Shown here piece after piece: positions 12,661 to 24,792 of a stretch of DNA of 64,000 bases (positions are counted from its first letter, which is position 1; each line of letters starts with the position of its first letter). The DNA lies in NCBI RefSeq assembly GCF_024713975.1, contig NC_091093.1, positions 29,908,501 through 29,972,500 on the forward strand, in the 5' to 3' direction. Under the pieces are notes generated by a model, which was given only the letters and a program-made list of their open reading frames with translations, ran no database searches and was not told the DNA's origin. The stretch is from Paralichthys olivaceus. Lineage: Eukaryota > Chordata > Actinopteri > Pleuronectiformes > Paralichthyidae. The position numbers and the translations under genes were made by a program.

Positions 12661-12668
12661 CTTTAAAG

Positions 12669-13041
12669 CAGGGGCCTCAAACTCAATTTACCTGGGGGCC
12701 GCTGGAGGCAGAGTCTTGGTGAGGCTGGGCCGCATCAAGTACTCCACAAAAAAAGGTTTTCAGGTATTTAAAAAAGTACAACTTATCCACTCTTCTCAAT
12801 CTTTGTGATGAACAGTTCTTCAACATGAACGGTTTCAATCAAGTGACTAACGCCGCTAATTCACTTTGGCTAACTTGACAACAAACGCCACCGGAAGCTG
12901 TCAGGGCGAGCACGGCCCGCGCAACGACTCGACAAAAAGGTGCATTTGAGAAAAACGCGTGGGCCGCACTGACACTAAACTTTGACGTCAAGTAGGGAGC
13001 CGCAAAATATGGTCCAGCGGGCTGCGAGTTTGAGACCCCTG
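12669..13041. mobile_element. hAT-type MITE with terminal inverted repeats and 8-bp target duplication
   Basis: The element starts CAGGGGCCTCAAACTCAA and ends TTTGAGACCCCTG, so the ends are inverted repeats of the common vertebrate hAT form. It is flanked by CTTTAAAG (12661-12668) and CTGTAAAG (13042-13049), an 8-bp target duplication with one mismatch, as hAT transposases make. The 373-bp interior has no transposase, so it is non-autonomous. Confidence 0.85.
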
Positions 13042-13185
13042 CTGTAAAGACTGAGTGTTGTTGACTCGTGTTTACGCTGATGGGAAACTGTCTCCTTCAG
13101 AATTACATTTATTCATATTTTTAATCACGAGAAGAGGAAGAAAGTCAGAAGCTTCAAAATGCAAAGTTGGCTGAATATTTACGTT

Positions 13186-13300
13186 TACTGGGGGGTTGGA
13201 TCCAGTGTCGTCCATTAACCAGAAGGTCGGTGGTTTGATCCCCTGCTCTTCAACTCTGCATTCTGAAGTGTCCTTGTGCAAGATACTGAACCCCTGAAAT
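13186..13300 (+). mobile_element. tRNA-derived SINE fragment (teleost)
   Basis: The block has a B-box-like GGTCGGTGGTTTGATCCCC followed by an ACTCTGCATTCTGAAGTGTC segment and CAAGATACTGAACCCC. This matches the common teleost tRNA-derived SINE layout. A second copy in opposite orientation lies at 33424-33510 and shares these segments. Confidence 0.7.
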
Positions 13301-13756
13301 CACATGTTAAATAATATTAACACACGACCATGCAGCAAACGTTTAGGAGTCTGTGTAACTTGTGTTTTTTGGTTCTTGGGACATTCCAACAGAACTTTAG
13401 GGGCTCTAGTGTCAATGGAAGCTTCCAGAGCAGAAGGTTTTGAGTTCCTGAAGAGGTTCTGCAGTCAGTTACCAGACAGTCTTTATGGAACAGCTTTATG
13501 AGGAGGTTACTTCTTGAAGGTTTTCTTTAGGTTCTGGTTCCACTGCTTCTTCAGGGACTCGATAGGTTCTAGATTGTGTTGAGGAGGTCGGTCTGTGTTT
13601 GAAGGTGTGGGACGGATCTCTGGTTTACGGTGAATGACATAAGATTCTACAGTGGTTCTCAATGTGTTCATGCATTTTCTTCCATGTATAAAATCTAAGT
13701 TGTCATTGGGAGAAACTTCAGTTCTGCAGCATTAGTTGTAGGAGCTGGACTAATAT

Positions 13757-13786
13757 GTTATATATATATATATATATATATATATA
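13757..13786. repeat. (AT)n microsatellite
   Basis: A near-perfect TA dinucleotide run. Confidence 0.9.
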
Positions 13787-13961
13787 CTAATATATTTTAG
13801 TTTGAAAACAGACATTTTCAAAATAAAATGACGTATTCTGGCTCTGTATCAGTTTTAAACAAAGTCCACAATAACGTGGCCAAAAACGCAGAGTAAGTAA
13901 ATAGGAAGATGCACATGATCTCAGTACACAGGATTTTCATCTGAATGAAAAGTGAAACGTG

Positions 13962-14034
13962 TGGTTTCACTGAGGATTGAACTCAGGACCTTCTGCGTGT
14001 AAAGCAGACGTGATCACCACTACACCATGAAACC
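13962..14034 (-). tRNA. tRNA-Val (anticodon UAC)
   Basis: The reverse complement folds as a 73-nt tRNA. The acceptor stem is GGTTTCA paired with TGAAACC, with discriminator A. The A-box region is TGTAGTGGTGATCACG, and the anticodon stem TCTGC/GCAGA encloses loop TTTACAC, giving anticodon UAC (Val, GTA). The T arm has CTGAG/CTCAG with loop TTCAATC. No intron. A TTTT run about 12 bases downstream can terminate RNA polymerase III. It closely resembles vertebrate tRNA-Val(UAC), so it is probably functional. Confidence 0.92.
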
Positions 14035-14256
14035 ACTGTACTGAATGTTCATCAAGATACAGGACTGTGTCTGTAGGATTTATTCAGAACGTTTAATTAT
14101 AAGTTTGTTTGGTTCCTGGGAGTGAATGTCTGAATCTGTATATTGGACGCACAGTTTCCTCATATGTGTCTGGGTGTTCATTCTTGTATTTTATAAAACT
14201 TGACTGGTTATAGTCAATGACTTGTTTTATTACATTACTTATTTCAGCCATAGACT

Positions 14257-14329
14257 TGGTTCCACTGGGGATTGAACCCAGGACCTTCTGCGTGTAAAGC
14301 AGACGTGATCACCGCTACACCATGAAACC
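14257..14329 (-). tRNA. tRNA-Val (anticodon UAC), second copy
   Basis: This is a second 73-nt copy in the same orientation, 222 bases from the first. The acceptor stem is GGTTTCA/TGGAACC (one G-U pair), the anticodon loop TTTACAC (UAC), and the T arm CTGGG/CCCAG. It is identical to the first through the D and anticodon arms apart from one D-loop base. I see no TTTT terminator in the 35 bases downstream, so transcription may end later or be weak. Confidence 0.88.
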
Positions 14330-17300
14330 ACTGATTGCGAGACTCGAACCGATGATGCAACAACCCCCATATGAATTGGTCCAAGTCATCACTTTGGCAT
14401 GACGTCACTCACAGTAGATGAGTTTTGTCTCCTGCAGCGGAGACAGACGTCCTCGTCTACAGCTTCCTGAACCTGTGACCCTCTCTCTGTGTGAATCAGA
14501 ACAGCCTGAGCTCCCGATCATCACTTCAGAGATGCAACAAACATGAGTCTTCTTTTCATCGTCTCTGCAGGTTCACAGCAGGGACACAGGACGCCGCACA
14601 GGAAATGAAGCTGTGATGTAATCGCAGTCTGATTTTCATTCCTGAGCTTCCGACTGTCGCCTCCTCTCTCCTGACAACAACAAAAGGCTCCTCCCCTCAG
14701 GTTATTGACTGCTGGGTTCAATCCCACATCCCATAATAAGAACAGAATGTTTTTTCAGTTGTTGCTCTGGGTTCTTCATCATCGTCATCATCATCTCTCC
14801 TCTTCATCAGTCCCTGCTCACACACGTGTGTGTGCATTGCAGCTGTAATTTATCTTGACGAACGACACATGAACAGTGAGGTCAGAAAACAATGAGATGA
14901 TTTTCACTTCCTCTGGGCTCAGCTGGGTCGAGTGGAGGTCAGGTCCCAGGATGAAGTCCCTGAAAAACATGTAAAGGAACTTTTATACTTTTATACTATA
15001 CTTATACTTTGATACTTTTATTTTAAAACTCCTCACGGTCAAAATTAAAAGGTAAAACTGGATTCATCAACGAAAAACAATTTGATTTCATTGATTCTAT
15101 GATGAATTTTTTTGACGGATTCATCTTTTAAAAAACGGCTTCGGTTTCATTCAAACATAAAAACATAAGAGGAGAAATATTCTCCATGTTCTGACTTAAA
15201 ACAACGTGTTGGAGGCTCTGACGTCGCTTGTGTCGGTCGTTCTGTTCCAACAACTTCAACAGTCGATCTAAAAAAAAATACACATTTCCAACAAGGCTCA
15301 CTACAATAGGTTATACACCCCTCCTCCATGTTAGCGGATGGGACGTGGACCAAACAAAAAGGTTAAAAAAAAAAAAAAGTTAAATGTGTTTCTCAAATGT
15401 ATTTTTTGTAATTTCAGATAGTTCTTCTCACACTGATGTTTGTTCAAGTGTAAAAAAACTCTCTGAGACTGACTCCTGATTGGTTAAGCATGTGTATGGG
15501 CGGGACCTCGATACCACGGCTCCACCGACGCCAAATGACATCGGAAGCACAAAATGGCAGCGTTCGTATCCGAGATATGTCGGCTTCATTTTTGTACAAC
15601 GGGAGGAAGTGGAGATGCATCGTCCATCATAATCTACAGTCTATAAACCTGTGAAGACGTCGTCCTCCACTAACACATGATCATCTCTGATTGGACAGTT
15701 TGGATGTGAGCTAGTCGTCATCAGTTACAGGAAACACAGTAGAGTTTCATATGGATCTCATTTCTAGAAGACGATGTTCAGAGATTTTTAGTTTTAGCCA
15801 TCACTGCATGTTCATCCCATTTCTTTTCCTGCCGGTGGAGAAGCTGTCCTGCTGCTCACTCTCTGTGTTTTACATATTTAAGACTTAAAAAGATAAAAGA
15901 TGGGATTTGTTTTCGTACAACTTTGTGAATAATCTACGTGCGTCTACATCATCCTGATGGAGCTCAGTTCATTAAATACAACACGGTTCATCCGTCTCCT
16001 CGTCTCTTACATCTGAGCCTGTTTCCTGCTCAGATCATCTGCTGTGATAAATAAAAGCTGAGCCGATAGAAGAGCAGTGATCAGAGGAAACTGAAGCTGC
16101 TGCAGCTTCGTCCTCTCACAATAACAGAGCGTGAGTCATCGTCAGATTAGCAGCTCAGTTCAATAATTCAACGCTCCTCTGTAAGCATGAATTATTGAGT
16201 CTGGAGACGGTGTCCTGCTCTGTGAAACCACTCGACTGAATATTTAAATGTGAATACATTTATCTGAAAAAGTGCCTTTGACACAGTAACGCTGCTGATG
16301 TCAGGTACTGTTGTATCCAGAGTCAGTACTCAGAAAAAATGCAGTTTCTCTGAAGCGATTAAAACCGATGAACGACACATAAACCTGTCGTACAGATTTC
16401 ATTTTCAAAGAGACTCCAGATTTATATTGAGGAGCATTGGAGAGATCATTAAGAGAAAAACTGTGACGGGGGAATTTACAGAGAGGAATAAATACACAGG
16501 TCCTCACACTGATAATCTCATCTGAGCTCTCCAGGGACGTCAAGGTTCATCAGGAGAAATGTGAAACTCAATCTGTAACTCTCATTGTCACAACAACTGA
16601 GGAGCCAGAAGATGCGACAGTATACGAATGAGCGAGAGAGAATAACTGAAGGTGCGATCGATGGCCGACACATAACTCGACACATTAGTCTGTTTGTTTG
16701 GCAGCAGGATGAGCAAATACTTCTTTTTCTTTTTCTTTCTGTGAATCATATGTGTCAATAATCTGAATCCAGCACAGGAAGGATGATATTGGTTTGATGT
16801 GAGGTGAAGATGTTAAGGTCTGTGACTTGTTCTGGTGTTCTGTAGTTGAACCTGCACAGGCCGGAGATTCCGATGAAAAGCTGCTCATACGTTCCTGTAA
16901 CCATCTGCACACCATCCTCTTATCATCTTCACATGAATCACTAATAGAGTGTCACAATCATTTCATCACACTCAGCCCTGATGAAACACAAACTACAAAG
17001 GGAAGTTTTTAAATTATAATGCTGTGCATTAGCACTCACTGAATATTTTCTTTCCTTTTTAGCCGGATGCATTTTAATAAGACGTGCTGCATAAATTTGC
17101 ATTTTTCTGAAAACTCGGAGGAGAGTTGAACATGTGAGGAAGGAGGCTGAGCAAACCGGACTGTTGCTTATTGTGATTTAACTCTGCTGCGTTTTACGGT
17201 TTTATGTCGTGTTTCTACAACAACTTTTATTTTTGACACGATGCAGTTCAGACAGGTTCGCTCCTTACATGTGATTTCACTCAAGTCCAATGTTGTGTTC

Positions 17301-18439
17301 ATTTTCAAAAACCAATGAACCAATCAGATGTTTGCTGGTGAGATTAAAAATCATGATGTCAACTTCCTGTTCCTCAACGGGCGCAACTGTCTGCTGGGTA
17401 AAACTGTGTTAGCGGGTCATTCTTCATTTCCTCTCCTGATGTTCTCAGTTTGTTGTTCTACGCTTCGTGTGCCTGCGCCCTGAGCTCAGTCTGACAGGCT
17501 CACACCGCCTGGTTCATCTGTGCAGCCCCTCTACCACTGGGATGCATTCATCTGTCAAACGGGATCTGCCCCGGAGCTGCTTCAGCTGGATTTGGTCGTG
17601 AAGACGACGAGTTCCCACGCTGCTTCATGATGTCCTAGGTTTTTAGTTGTTTTGATTGAGGGACCCCTTGTGGCCAAAGTTACACATTGTACGTTTCATG
17701 AAAGCGTAGCACGAAGCCATCCAATGAACTTTGGAGTCTGAGGTCACGCCCCCTCGTTTCTGAACATATGTTTTTCTTAGACGAGTATTAAGAGGTCAGA
17801 AATGATTGTTACGACTTCATCGGAGTTTGAAGAATCTGAAACATGTCGTCTTCTATCTCTTCATCTCGTCTTCACTGACGTGAGACTTTATTTGAGTCCC
17901 AGATCTTGTTGAAGATTCATTCATGTCAGTAACATCAAGACAGAATTTTCATCCAGTTAATATGTTCATATTGAACCTCACAGTGTTTTTATTCTTATTG
18001 TAAATTAATAGTTTGCATAATTAAAATGGTCGCCTCTCAGTGTCTTCAGTGCTGTTAGGGTGTGAGTGACAGCTGTGCTCTACTTCCTGGTGTTGCAGCA
18101 CCACCTGGTGGCTGCTGGGTCCATGAAAAATGACAACACCACAGAAAATAAAATGTTTTTTTTTGTTTCTCTTCCTCATTATGTTTTAATAATTGTTTTG
18201 TGGGTCACAGAAGATGAACGTTCAAGACTGTAGTGGAGTAAAAGTTTCATATTTAACAATTTAATTGTTGTAGAATAGAAATATGAAGTATATATACATA
18301 TATTTAAGTATAAGAATAGTGTACATATATATATATACTTCAGTATATAGTGAACTCATGTACAGCACTTCACTAACTACTGTGTAAATTCTACTGAACA
18401 AAAACATTGCTGAACAAGCAGCATGTTTGATGCTGAACA
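14330..18439. other. no gene seen
   Basis: The open frames at 14521-14727, 16298-16543 and 16685-16915 lack splice-supported or family-like structure. Dispersed repeat pieces occur near 15290-15380 and 15560-15650. The segment 18150-18370 is duplicated at 21425-21600 as part of the lectin tandem duplication, including a TATA-rich simple repeat. Confidence 0.5.
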
Positions 18440-18445
18440 TTTATT
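18440..18445 (-). terminator. AATAAA signal of lectin gene A
   Basis: Read on the minus strand this is AATAAA, 67 bases past the stop codon of lectin gene A. The same signal in the same context lies 3' of gene B. Confidence 0.75.
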
Positions 18446-18511
18446 GCAGTAAATATCAACTTCTGTATTCCTTCAGAATTACATTGTGAAGCTGACTGGT
18501 TCATGAGACGA

Positions 18512-20145
18512 TCACATGACCTTCTGACAAACAAAGTTCCGTGTTGATGAACATGGGACGAAGTTCCAGTGACCCCCTGGTTGAGACAATGTAAGTGTTA
18601 AGTATTTGAATATAAAGTATTTAGATACAAAGTAATTAAATAGAAAGGACTCATTCTAGGGTATAGAAAACAGCAATTTGTACAATTTATAACTTACAAA
18701 AAAGCTCGACACAGTCATTGTTATCTGAAGGGTTTCTGAGCGCCACTGGTCCACTTCCATCAGTCCACTCATAAGTCCCGTCCTGAACAGAGAAATCATT
18801 CAGTCTGATGTGAGTGAACATTGAACCCCCTCAGTTATCTGCTCAGTCAGATGTTGTTCAGTGAAACTGACCAAATCATCGTCCTCTGATAAAATCAATA
18901 TATTTACAGGTTAATAACAGCAGCTCTGCTGTATATCTGGAAATATAAATGACATTAACAGGTAAATGTGTGATCAGGTCGTCTTCTTAACCTCACTGCT
19001 TCACAGCCTCGGACCCTCACTGAGCAGCTCAGGTCACTGTTCACCACAAACACACTGAACCACTGAGCTGAGGTTTCACATCTACACTCTGTGGAGGCAC
19101 TTTGATCAAAGCTCAGCTTTGGGTGGAGAGACGTGTTGTTTCATTGTTGATGGAGGAGTTAACGTGAAAGAAAACACGTCTTTAGAAATCTAATTTTAAC
19201 TTCACGTGGACGTAGTTTCTCACTGCTCACCTGTTGTCTTCTGGCTCCGACCCAGTACGAGGCTGTCTCAGATTTTTCAAAGATCATCATACACATCGCT
19301 CTGTAATGACTCCAAAAAATCCCGATCTTCACCAGATGACCACCTTCACTTTGGCAGAAACTCTGAAAACAACAACAACAATCAGAACTTCACCATCATG
19401 TGTTCAGTGTTAAATAAGAAATTAAAATATTGAAAAACTGAAAATAATTTATAAAGTCACTGAAGAAAATATAAGAACTGAACTTATTCATTTTTGAGTT
19501 TTATCAAATAACATTTAAAAAGATGTTTTAAGACGTCCACTGATATAAATATAATTACAGCTTCATAACAGCAGCTCTGCTGCGTATTAAAGGTAAAAAC
19601 ATGGTGTGACGTGAGTGGCAGTCTCTCCAGGAGCTCCGTCTGTGTAGTGTCTTGATTGTTCATAAGTTTCTATTTGGAAATAGAATTAGATGAACATATT
19701 AAAATGTGCGATCACAGTGAAAGTCACTGCTTCACAGCCTCTGACCCTCACTGAGCAGCTCAGGTCACTGTTCACCACAAACACCAAGTGTTGCTTCATG
19801 AGGTTTATTTTCTGTCTCTACACTGATGTGTGTGTGTTTTCATCACCTCTGCATCATCAAACGTTGCCTTGATCGGTGCTTCCTTCATACAGTGACTGGC
19901 GTCCAGACGATACCATCCTGGATCACAAGATTCAGGTGACATAATACTCTCGCAGTATTTGGGAATGTTCCTCCGTATGATTCCTGATTCCGTGACACAA
20001 AACAAAGAAGTGCTGTCAGTTGTGTGTCTGTTGTCTTTGTCAAACATCATGTTGTGATTTGTGTTTAATAATTACCGGCTGCAGAGTTCCTCATGAAGCT
20101 TAGAGCCACCAGAAGAAGGACGGCAGTTACCGGAGCAGGACGCAT
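18512..20145 (-). CDS. secreted C-type lectin, gene A (five exons)
   Basis: Predicted coding exons on the minus strand: 20145-20076, 19983-19847, 19362-19231, 18782-18698 and 18576-18512. All have AG/GT borders and join in frame to 162 codons before TGA. Residues 1-23 (MRPAPVTAVLLLVALSFMRN...) form a signal peptide. The rest is one C-type lectin domain: GWYRLDASHC at the start, SFCQSEGGHLVKI, the core YWVGARRQ, YEWTDGSG, and the end PCSSTRNFVCQK. The six domain cysteines are visible. The EPN or QPD triplet and the WND motif that bind calcium and sugar are absent (RNPSDNND and HWNF stand in their places). The fold is probably kept, but classical calcium-dependent sugar binding is doubtful. It is the family of small fish secreted lectins (type II antifreeze/ladderlectin-like). 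Paralogue B lies directly upstream. Confidence 0.88.
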
Positions 20146-20436
20146 GGTTCAGACCTCACAGAGTTTCTGAATATCAGTTCAGCTCTGTTACAAATTATTT
20201 CTCGTCAGACATTTTCTGATGCTGAAATAAAGACTTTTTAAAAGTGTAAGTTCTAAAGAGAACAACCAAAGAGCTGTTAGAGGCGTGTGAATGATGTGAG
20301 TGATGTAAGTTAGAGAAACACCTGTGACGTGTGATGTTAATATCATACATTTCATGTCTCTACTCGTTCTGTTCTCCACAAATCTCAGATCAAATGTATT
20401 TTTCTGTAGAAACATCCAGAGACAAAGAGAACTCAC

Positions 20437-20524
20437 CTCAGACGTGATGCTGTTGTTCTACCTCCGTCTGGATGTCTCACCTGTGACACTTAAATATTCT
20501 CCTCTGATGCCTGAAAACATTTAG
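20437..20524 (-). promoter_or_regulatory. promoter and non-coding first exon of lectin gene A
   Basis: On the minus strand a TATA-like AATATTTA lies at about 20491-20498. It is followed by a short leader ending in a GAG/GTGAGT splice donor at 20437/20436. The same arrangement is nearly identical upstream of gene B and, decayed, upstream of fragment C. I infer a non-coding first exon spliced to the exon carrying the signal peptide. Confidence 0.6.
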
Positions 20525-20630
20525 ATTTTAATGTTCAAACACAGAAAAGAACAGAATGAAATATTAAGTGACATTAACTTAAATAATAAACATGTAGATG
20601 TGATGATTTTACTGTTCAAATATCAACACG

Positions 20631-20632
<2 letters not shown>

Positions 20633-20665
<33 letters not shown>
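20633..20665. repeat. (GT)n microsatellite in lectin unit A
   Basis: A GT run upstream of the lectin A promoter. The corresponding position in the two other lectin units also carries a GT run (24618-24642 and 25373-25420), so the run predates the duplications. Confidence 0.85.
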
Positions 20666-20667
<2 letters not shown>

Positions 20668-21713
20668 ACAAACAGCACTAAAACCTCAGGCGTCTCTACT
20701 CAGCGTCTACATCAGGACACAGCTACTTTTCAAAAATAATGTCACTGCTTCATTTAATGGGACAATAAATAAAACTGTTAAAACTGAACATCCTCATAAA
20801 ATAATATCAAAGATGTGAAACTTTGACTCTGCAGCTTCAGCCTCACTCATTCTCTCCCCCCACACCAGATCCCCTCCCCCACCCTCATCATCTCCAGCAC
20901 ACTGTTGCGCCTTCGACAGGACGCTGAACTTTTCTCTTGTTCTTTTCTGTGTTTGAGCTTTAAAAATCAACCTGAATTCAGGGACCCAGACGTCAACATT
21001 TAATACATTAAAGTGTCAAAACTCATCCAGACTGAGGAAGAACAATGAAAAACACCAACACGTCTGAGATGGAGCATTTTAAGTCACAAAGATGTGTCTG
21101 CTTTCATCTTTTTCTGTTGCAACAACCATCAGAGAGGTTTGATTTCCCTCTTTTGCTTTATACAGATGAAGAAGTTGTTTGTTTGTCTTCAAAGCAGCAT
21201 CACCATCATCCTGCTTCATCAAAACACAAGAGCAGCCTCCAGCTTTGAATCTACATTCTAATCCAACTGTATGACAGAGTGAAGGTAGAGCTGCTGTCAG
21301 TCAGATGAAATGAGCCACTTGATGAGGTGATTAGGAAACCTTGCTGTTATTATTATTATTATTACTATTATCAGTGTGTTATTTTCTGATATCTCAAATA
21401 AAACAGTAAATGTCGTCATGATGAAGTTTTTTTTGTTTCTCTTCCTCATTGTGTTTTAATAATTGTTTTGTGGGTCACAGAAGATGAACGTTCAAGACTG
21501 TAGTGGAGTAAAAGTTTCATATTTAACTCTGAATTGTGGTAGAATAGAAATATGAAGTATATATATATATATATAAGTATAAGAATAGTATATATACACA
21601 CACTTCAGTATAGAGTGGAAGTGAACTCATGTACAGCACTTCAGTAACTATACTGTGTAAATTGTACTCAACAAAAACAGCAATGAGACAAGCAACATGT
21701 TTGATGCTGAACA
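20666..21713. other. spacer between lectin units A and B
   Basis: No exon is seen. The right part (about 21425-21713) is the duplicated 3' flank shared with 18150-18439. A (TTA)n run lies at about 21347-21369. Confidence 0.6.
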
Positions 21714-21719
21714 TTTATT
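21714..21719 (-). terminator. AATAAA signal of lectin gene B
   Basis: Minus-strand AATAAA about 87 bases past the stop of gene B, in a segment nearly identical to the one 3' of gene A. Confidence 0.75.
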
Positions 21720-21805
21720 GCAGTAAATATCAAAGCCTGCGTTGGTGGAAGTAACAGTGAACCAGAGGGAACAGTGGAGAACACTGGCTCATCAGCTTGA
21801 GACAA

Positions 21806-24161
21806 TCATCCTGCCTTTTGACACACAAAGGGCCTTCTTGAAGAACAGGGCAGTTCACTCCATCGACCATACACTGAAAAAGCAAGAGGACACATCACAT
21901 TCAGATTCAGGGTCATGATGGGTTTCAAGTTCAATATCTAGAATTATTTTCCACAGTTGAACAGCAGCTGTTGGAAAACTTTATAAAAACATTATTTTCC
22001 TCATTTTGGGTCATTAAGCATAGAATGCTGCAAACAGCAACTTCATTCAACTGCTAAAAATCTCTTAAGTTCACAGATGTGTGATACATACAGATTCGTG
22101 AAGGCACCATTAATGCTTAAAACGACACACATGCAGGTTGTGAAATAACACATGCTGCCTTCCAGACGACACCTTTTCATCTTCTTACTTTAGCGAGACA
22201 ATGCCAGGCCACATTCTGCACATGTAGCAACAGCTTGGCTTCTTAGTGGAAGAGTGAGGGTACTGGACTGGCCGGCCTGCAGTCCACACCTGTCCCCCAT
22301 TGAATATGGTTTGCATATTAAGAAGCATAAAATAAGACAATAGGTCTTCAGACCATTGAGCAACTAAAGTCTATTATAAAGCAAGAATGGGGAAAATAGC
22401 ACTAAGACTGCTCTTGTTCAGGTTATCAATGACATCGAGATAAGAACTGACGAGGGCAGAATCTCAGTTTGAGGATAACTGGATATGAAATTCTGTATTC
22501 AACACAGTCAACCACAGCATATTTCTAGACCACTGGAAAACTGGATCAGATATTCTGGCACTTCACTAAACTGGTTTGACCCTTTAAAGGTCAGTCCAGT
22601 GTGACTCGGTTTCTTTTTTTTAATATTGGATTTACTTAAAGTCCAAATGGTCATTATTATGTTAACAGTTTTCTTGCTTTTTAATTCAAACCTCTTTTCT
22701 GTCATTTTCACTTACTAAATCCCATCATCTCCATACAGTCCTGCCTCTGATGTAAGGCTCCAAACCACCTTTTATATGGCACCAGTCCACTTCCATCCAG
22801 CCACTGAAATGTACCCTGAAAAGAGAAATCAGTCAGTTTGATGTTAGTGAATTATGAATAACCTCAGGCATCTACTATCAGATTTGGTTCAGTGCAAGTC
22901 ACCCTCTCTGAAGGCCATTTTGCAAAAGCTCAGTTTTGGCTGGTGGTCATTTCATTTTGGACAGAGGGCTTAATGTTTGCGTGTACGAACTCTGAGACTC
23001 TTACTGCTCACCTCTTGTCTTCGGGCTCCTATCCAGTACTGATACATGTTTGATTGGATGACCACCATACACGTCAGTTTGGTGGAGTCCATCTCATTCC
23101 TGATTGATACAAGAAGACCACCTTCCTTTTGACAGAAACTCTGAAAGCAACATAAATAGGATCAGAATTAAGTCAACGACTATGTGTTCAGTGTTGAATA
23201 ATAATACAAACTACTTCAAATTATTATGTGAATAAATTCAGTGCAACGACAGAGCAACGACCCCATCATAAAACATCTGTAAAACTGAGGACACCTGCAA
23301 ACAATGGCTGTTATCCCTCTTTACAACTTGTATCAGAAATGTAGGTGAGATCTGCAGTTGTTGTTCCCACAAGAGGAAACCAGGAAACCATTTACACGTG
23401 AGAACAAACGACAAGTGACTCAAAGGTCAAATTTATGTTTAGCTAAAGTCTTACTAAACAATAACGAACAAAGTTGAAGAAGACTCAAATGATAAAAATT
23501 TGCTGATTAGCAATCTGTTTACTTTCTCTTCTTCTGTTAAAGAACACAACACAGTCACTTCCCTGAGCTTTTCAATAATTTCTACACAGTAAGAAAATTC
23601 AATCTGGTGCATTAATAAAATATTTCTTGTTGATGAAACTAGGAAAGATTAAGCTTGTTGCAGCTATGAGCTGAGCTTCATACACTCTGACTATCTGAGC
23701 AGGATGAGGTTTATTTTATGTCTGTGATAATTAACTGTGTTTTCTTCACCTCTGCCTCGTCAAACGTTGCCTTGGTCGAGATTCTCTTCACACAGCGGCT
23801 GCTGTCCAGACGATACCAACCTGAGCCACAAGATTCAAGTGGACTCTCCTCACATTTTTTAATCAGCATTTCCCTTAATCCTCCTGCAACACAGAATGAA
23901 TAAGTGTGGTCCATTTTGTGGTGCTGTTGTCTTACTAGAACATTATTACCTACACCAAGGATGCTATGTTTTCATTACTTATCAAGCACTGAACCATTTA
24001 ATTCATTTTATGTCTGTTTCTTGAACAGAGTGAGATATGATATCAGCTATGCTGGAGGTATGTCCTTCTGCTTTTGTGTCTTGTGTTTGCATCTTACCTG
24101 CTACAGGGTCCGTCATGAACATCACCAGTAGGAGGACGACAGTTACCAGAGCAGGACGCAT
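21806..24161 (-). CDS. secreted C-type lectin, gene B (five exons)
   Basis: Predicted coding exons on the minus strand: 24161-24098, 23883-23750, 23140-23012, 22815-22716 and 21873-21806, joining in frame to 164 codons with TGA. Intron phases are the same as in gene A. A signal peptide (MRPALVTVVLLLVMFMTDPV) precedes one C-type lectin domain with GWYRLDSSRC, SFCQKEGGLLVSI, YWIGARRQE, FQWLDGSG and the end PCSSRRPFVCQK. As in gene A, no EPN/QPD or WND calcium site is visible. The loop reads YKRWFGALHQRQDC. Identity to gene A is highest in the signal peptide and exon 2 and lower in the ligand-loop exons, as expected for duplicates diverging in binding specificity. The last intron (842 bases, against 121 in gene A) carries a Tc1/mariner-like remnant. 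Confidence 0.88.
22090..22510 (+). mobile_element. Tc1/mariner-like transposase remnant
   Basis: In broken plus-strand frames one can read the family block LDWPACSPHLSPIEYG (usual form DWPA.SPDLSPIENVW), then a Lys/Arg-rich helix and an EQL-like segment. This is the C-terminal catalytic part of a Tc1/mariner transposase. It has many stops and lacks clear terminal repeats. It sits in the last intron of lectin gene B and is absent from the corresponding intron of gene A, so it probably inserted after the duplication. Confidence 0.6.
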
Positions 24162-24411
24162 GACTCAGAGCTCAGTGATTCTCACAGCCGTCCACAACTG
24201 GAATATCAGCTGGAAACATTTCTGAGTCAGTGATTAAAATGTGGTCATCCTCTTACGGGCATATGAATGATGTGTGTATTAAGTGTTTAAGTAAATAAAA
24301 CGCCTGAGATATGAGGTTAATTTAAAAAAAATATATGTTTCTCAAACAAATATCAGATCTAATTTCTTTTCATTTTTTTTCCAGAAACATCCAGAGACAA
24401 AGAGAACTCAC

Positions 24412-24520
24412 CTCAGACGTGTTGCTGTTGTTCGTTGTTCTACCTCCGTCTGGATGTCTCACCTGTGACACTTAAATATTCTCCTCTGATGCCTGAAAAC
24501 ATTTAGATTTTAATGTTCAA
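24412..24520 (-). promoter_or_regulatory. promoter and non-coding first exon of lectin gene B
   Basis: A TATA-like block at about 24472-24481 and a GAG/GTGAGT donor at 24412/24411 repeat the gene A promoter almost base for base, with a small insertion near 24431-24439. Shared regulation of the two genes is likely. Confidence 0.6.
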
Positions 24521-24792
24521 ACACAGAAAAGAACAGAGTGAAATATTAAGTGACATTAACTTTAACGATAAATATGTAGATGTGATGATTTTACTGTTCA
24601 AATATCAACACAACTTTCTGTGTGTGTGTGTGTGTGTGTGTGCATCATTTTTATTCATTTGTTTTACTGTCGATTTAAATGCGGTTTTCTTACTCTTGGA
24701 ACAGATGGGTGTTAATGTGGAAACAGGGAACAAACACAGAGAACATGAGGCCAAGATAAAGAAGTGTGTGGATTACCTCTAAATCATCATCA

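Noticed and set aside
14335-14400. A third tRNA-like segment (GACTCGAACCGATG)
   Set aside because: It has a B-box-like word only; no acceptor or anticodon stem can be formed.
14480-14760. Possible gene start near 14521-14727 on the minus strand
   Set aside because: Short frame without CpG context, splice sites or similarity.
16685-16915. Possible exon with SSFSSESPACAG
   Set aside because: No acceptor/donor pair gives a continuing frame and no family is recognised.
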